From Thermoplasmata archaeon (GTDB lineage: Archaea; Thermoplasmatota; Thermoplasmata; SG8-5; JAGLSY01), in the NCBI GenBank assembly GCA_023135545.1, contig JAGLSY010000160.1:1-7765 (forward strand): a stretch of DNA of 7,765 nucleotides, in the 5' to 3' direction. Made by a program: the position numbers and the translations under genes. The notes under the pieces were generated by a model, which saw only the letters and a program-made list of their open reading frames with translations, searched no databases and was not told the origin of the DNA. This document shows, piece after piece, positions 6,001 to 7,765 of the stretch. Every line of letters starts with the position of its first letter. Position 1 is the stretch's first letter.

Positions 6001-7765
6001 TCCACATCTATTATGCTGCCGGGATCGGTTTTATGTGGGCCGTAACTTGGTAAGTTCACTGTAACAAGAGGATCATAATTATCTACTTTAATGGAAAACA
6101 CAGCACTTGGAACCGTGCTTGAGCCCGGCACGTTGATAACGATGATGTTATGGATATCCTCATCATCATGCATGAAATCAGAAACAGTGTCCAAATCCAG
6201 GGGACCTGAGATGTCTGTCCACAGGTTACCACCGTCATCGGCAATGGCAATATCGAAGTCCGAATCCAAGGGTGATATGACGGAACCCTCGAACACAACA
6301 TTCAGACCCTGCCAGGAAATTGTCTCGCCCGCCCTTACCCAGTCCCCGCTTGTCAATGAACCCTGGAATTCACTGGTCACAGACAGTACTCCCGAGAACT
6401 CCAAATCGTTCTCCCCTCTCCAGGTCTCAGATGAAAAGATGTTAACATCCATGACCCCATCCTTGTCACGAACCTCCACATATGGTTCATATAAAGTCTC
6501 GTACTCATAGGTCCATCCAAACCTGAGACTGAAATTCAGAACGAGCGTATTGAACGAGCGTATTGAACCGTAACTCTCCAAAGAAATGTAGCTATTGGGA
6601 TCCCAGGATTCCCAGACAGTATCATTATTCTCCGTCCAGATGAGTTCCATACCCATACCGGATGGATCCAGGATCAGGGTCACATAATCCAGGTCGGCAA
6701 TATCATCGGGGTCATATATCACGACCTGCCATATGTACGTTAACCCTGCGTAGATGGGCTCCCCGTCGGCATGGCCCAAAATATCCAATCCGACTATACT
6801 GGGTTGTCCATTGGTTTTCACAGATATCTCAGTGGCATCTGCAAAGGAGCCATTGTTACCAGCATTATCATGGACTATTATTTTGAAATAGTAAGTCGTG
6901 TTCTCTGCAAGACCAGTGATCTTTGCATAACCTGTTGAATTCTGGGTCAGGTTGGCCTGTAAAACATAACTCCAGGTCGCATCATTTTCGTCAACATTCG
7001 GAGCCGTGTCATAGTATATTGTATAGTTCATGAAACCTGATCCGCCCTCGCTTACCACATCCCAAATCAGCATTATTGCACTGCCTGTGCTATCCGGGGA
7101 ATTGAACCCGCTCACAATACCTGGAATAACGGTATCCCTGAAAATCATCACAGTTTCCGTATCATTGACGTTACCTGCCAGATCAAAGCATCTGATATGG
7201 ACCGTATTCCATCCCTCTGCCAGGTCACTCCAGTCGACACTCCATTCTGCGGTAAATATATCGGTATCCATTGAAAATATGGTGGTCCAGGGACCCATAG
7301 GTCCGACCTTGTACTGCGCAAAGTCCAAGGTTGTGTTGCCTGCCCCACCATAATCAAAATCAATATCTATGATATTACCAGGATCGGCTTTGAAAGGTCC
7401 GTATGACTGGACGTTTACTTCTACCAGCGGTATCAAGTCATCGATTGTGAAAGTGAGATTCATGTCATACAAAATCGGTGTTATGGAGGTATCCTTTGTG
7501 GACAGATTAACCCTGAACCTGATCTTGGGTATCGGTGCCGCACTCAAATCATCTCCGGCTTTGATCTTGTTCCATGAGGCTCCCGAATCAGTGGAAAACC
7601 AGTATGTAATGTCCGTGTTCAAGGGAACATATGCAGTGGCAATGAAAGACCCCCAGTTCACAACCTTGCCCTGAATGAAATCCTCGGTCTCGATGGTTCC
7701 GTTTCTGGCGAATTTATGGTATTTTATCCTGACCTCGTCAACACCTGGAAGGGTGGGTCCTCCTG
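3006..7765 (-). CDS. Giant cadherin-like/Ig-like surface protein with C-terminal membrane anchor and longin/roadblock-like cytosolic domain (5' end beyond window)
   Basis: The frame is open from the window edge to TGA at 3006-3008, giving 1585 residues. A GTG at 7661 is only an internal valine: coding sequence continues upstream of it (GPTLPGVDEVRIKYHKF and on) without a stop. Order, numbered from the first visible codon: beta-rich segment 1-107; Ig-like copy 108-208; FN3-like 209-318; undefined beta-rich stretch 319-561; Ig-like copy 562-661; FN3-like 662-763 (WRVRAFDGENWGDYS); six cadherin-like modules about 768-1334, several ending PVNDPP; helix 1348-1365 followed by RR; cytosolic 1366-1585 with a folded domain at about 1376-1508, a basic linker and an acidic tail ending DDDD. 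Many N-x-S/T sequons lie outside. DPDEDS and DPDTDW motifs suggest calcium binding. An adhesin or envelope receptor is inferred; no enzyme motif is seen. Confidence 0.9.
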   Translation of the reverse strand, partial: GGPTLPGVDEVRIKYHKFARNGTIETEDFIQGKVVNWGSFIATAYVPLNTDITYWFSTDSGASWNKIKAGDDLSAAPIPKIRFRVNLSTKDTSITPILYDMNLTFTIDDLIPLVEVNVQSYGPFKADPGNIIDIDFDYGGAGNTTLDFAQYKVGPMGPWTTIFSMDTDIFTAEWSVDWSDLAEGWNTVHIRCFDLAGNVNDTETVMIFRDTVIPGIVSGFNSPDSTGSAIMLIWDVVSEGGSGFMNYTIYYDTAPNVDENDATWSYVLQANLTQNSTGYAKITGLAENTTYYFKIIVHDNAGNNGSFADATEISVKTNGQPSIVGLDILGHADGEPIYAGLTYIWQVVIYDPDDIADLDYVTLILDPSGMGMELIWTENNDTVWESWDPNSYISLESYGSIRSFNTLVLNFSLRFGWTYEYETLYEPYVEVRDKDGVMDVNIFSSETWRGENDLEFSGVLSVTSEFQGSLTSGDWVRAGETISWQGLNVVFEGSVISPLDSDFDIAIADDGGNLWTDISGPLDLDTVSDFMHDDEDIHNIIVINVPGSSTVPSAVFSIKVDNYDPLVTVNLPSYGPHKTDPGSIIDVDFHKGKVVNSSLERAQYNIGMNNGWVDIFISVMDNYTVLWHLDWDGLSTGWNDIFIRCYDAVGNMNDAQQIAFYKGNLPPEAPVLLSPTNNSIEVSIYPKLSWTEPADLNGDGIQFYMLEWSSWEDFSGDVASRLVTENYHDLTSPLNDSTRYYWRVRAFDGENWGDYSGVFTFFLDTLFYHPRITEKVPDQIKPEDFGFWTLNLQDYAEDMDAPQSQLRWYITGWNASLFKIFDENTTNLTFNTIDNVHGSNNVILWVTDLEGNADFQSLWINITPVNDPPRIESIDPLIIHYDSPYTYRFFNYVSDFETPREELILTTDESDYTSIEGLNITFNYPKNMLGQSGTVIVTVWDGDGASTATVVLVKITSDWVPELVSELPDIILYEGELKPDVFNLDDYFIDPDEDSLYYVTGNSHVNIMIKDDHSVDVSAPSNWYGSEYVSFIALDPLKARVEDIVQITVLPVNDPPVIAGVPDLVVHYNELYIFDLTPYISDPDTDWHDLILSTQTDNISFSGLKMMVNLPESYYGSVIAVAIEVSDGMEKASDTIVITISDDHPPIALVENLPHVWLYEDTSYTTIWSLHGYFLDADPEDTLYYFNTSGDLEITIDQALGAIQFSAPENWSGIVSINIRAMDPHGAIAEAPMLVTVIPVNDPPVIDYIPDQEYKKGQSWILDLRDYVIDIDNDAYNFTDLTIGVRSQYPEGVTVAGHFIIFDYPSNVRHDEVTITISDGINETSQTFSVVITSKPEKSFWSQLSDLWWIILSLMIAIIVALLLVRRALIADKNVTIEDIFLIDSNGILIKHATRRVRPNIDNDMLAGMLTAVQTFITDSFKYSDDTTALKSLEFGNKELIIERGKYSYLAIIHAGEFSDAAKEDIKEWLDDFEKRYTYILKDWLGDINTFEGLDEEFAVLFRTKLNRSGVGKLGMHRLSRRFSGFRAHRTAGASESQENSSLAVSEYNTRYKPSEVAYEELDETGPADATPTHAPLQSMEDDDD
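3237..3638 (-). other. Cytosolic longin/roadblock-like domain of the cadherin-like protein
   Basis: Residues of about 1376-1508 begin IEDIFLIDSNGILIKHATRR, continue through DMLAGMLTAVQTFITDSF, LEFGNKELIIERGKYSYLAII, then a helix-rich end (IKEWLDDFEKRYTYILKDW). The order beta-turn-beta, long helix, three strands, helix fits a profilin-like (longin or roadblock/LC7) fold. I recall similar domains next to membrane helices in other archaeal surface proteins. The fold and any small-GTPase link are inferences. The rest of the tail is basic (RRFSGFRAHR) and then acidic. Confidence 0.5.
3669..3722 (-). other. C-terminal transmembrane helix of the cadherin-like protein
   Basis: Residues 1348-1365 (WWIILSLMIAIIVALLLV) are wholly apolar apart from one Ser. 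They are followed at once by RR, which fits a helix running from outside to inside with a cytosolic C-terminus. The helix comes 13 residues after the last cadherin-like module. Confidence 0.9.
3762..5460 (-). repeat. Six cadherin-like modules arranged as three two-module units
   Basis: Modules lie at 5163-5460, 4887-5162, 4602-4886, 4335-4601, 4038-4334 and 3762-4037. The odd modules share a 'YF.D.DEDxLYY' start, an APxNW(Y/S)G element in copies 3 and 5, and a PVND end. The even modules share YVSD/YISD, GLxIxFNYP-like and VTI.VSDG elements, with an ITSD/ITISDD end in copies 2 and 4. The paired unit of about 190 residues (574, 552 and 573 nt) thus occurs three times. Acidic DxD clusters at the module starts are typical of calcium-binding cadherin-like folds of the VNDPP type. 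Confidence 0.75.
5780..6078 (-). repeat. Ig-like module, copy 2 (SYGPxKxDPG type)
   Basis: This encodes residues of about 562-661: PLVTVNLPSYGPHKTDPG, AQYNIG, DWDGLSTGWN and IRCYDAVGNMND. It matches the copy at 7140-7440 along its whole length, and the two copies are separated by an FN3-like domain and a less clear beta-rich stretch. In both places the copy is followed by an FN3-like domain, so the duplicated unit may be Ig plus FN3. Confidence 0.7.
7140..7440 (-). repeat. Ig-like module, copy 1 (SYGPxKxDPG type)
   Basis: This encodes residues of about 108-208 of the upstream gene: PLVEVNVQSYGPFKADPG, an AQY-x-x-G element, DW..L..GWN and IRCFDLAGNVND. A second copy is at 5780-6078. Over the first 25 aligned residues, 18 are identical. 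The pattern is that of bacterial/archaeal Ig-like domains that end in a 'D..GN.n' strand. Confidence 0.7.

Noticed and set aside
7659..7661. GTG at 7661 as the start of the cadherin-like gene
   Set aside because: The frame stays open for 34 more codons to the window edge with sequence typical of the same beta-rich domain, and no Shine-Dalgarno motif precedes the GTG.

Overview
The window most likely comes from an uncultivated archaeon of the Thermoplasmatota (Thermoplasmata-like Euryarchaeota). The reasons are indirect. Both genes encode very large, Ig-like-rich cell-surface proteins. One has an N-terminal Asn-Gly repeat region (GLVNGNGLTNGNG type), which I associate from memory with Thermoplasmata-type archaeal surface proteins. 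The other ends in a small cytosolic domain that I also associate with archaeal membrane proteins. Ribosome binding (GAGG) and AT-rich promoter-like DNA fit archaea. No marker gene is present, so the assignment is an inference.

Layout. The window holds only two protein genes, both on the minus strand and both cut by a window edge. The upstream gene (7765 down to 3006) lacks its 5' end. Its 1585 visible residues form a long extracellular stack of Ig-like, fibronectin-III-like and six cadherin-like modules, then one membrane helix, then about 220 cytosolic residues. A 243-bp non-coding spacer follows (2763-3005), with hairpins and a T-rich stretch behind the upstream gene and AT-rich promoter-like DNA ahead of the next. 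The downstream gene starts at 2762 and stays open to base 1, so its 3' end is missing. Its 920 visible residues are a cytoplasmic Asn-Gly repeat region, a signal-anchor helix, and an ectodomain with two copies of an 'IDG-x-x-x-DW' carbohydrate-binding-like module and the start of a DUF2341-like domain.

How they may work together. The two products have mirror-image topologies: one is anchored by an N-terminal helix (N-in), the other by a C-terminal helix (C-in). Both place large repeat-built ectodomains outside and unusual non-enzymatic regions inside. The simplest reading is a pair of surface adhesion or scaffold proteins, one of which may pass a signal inward through a longin/roadblock-like domain. 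No catalytic domain is visible in either. No RNA gene, mobile element, CRISPR array or tRNA was seen.
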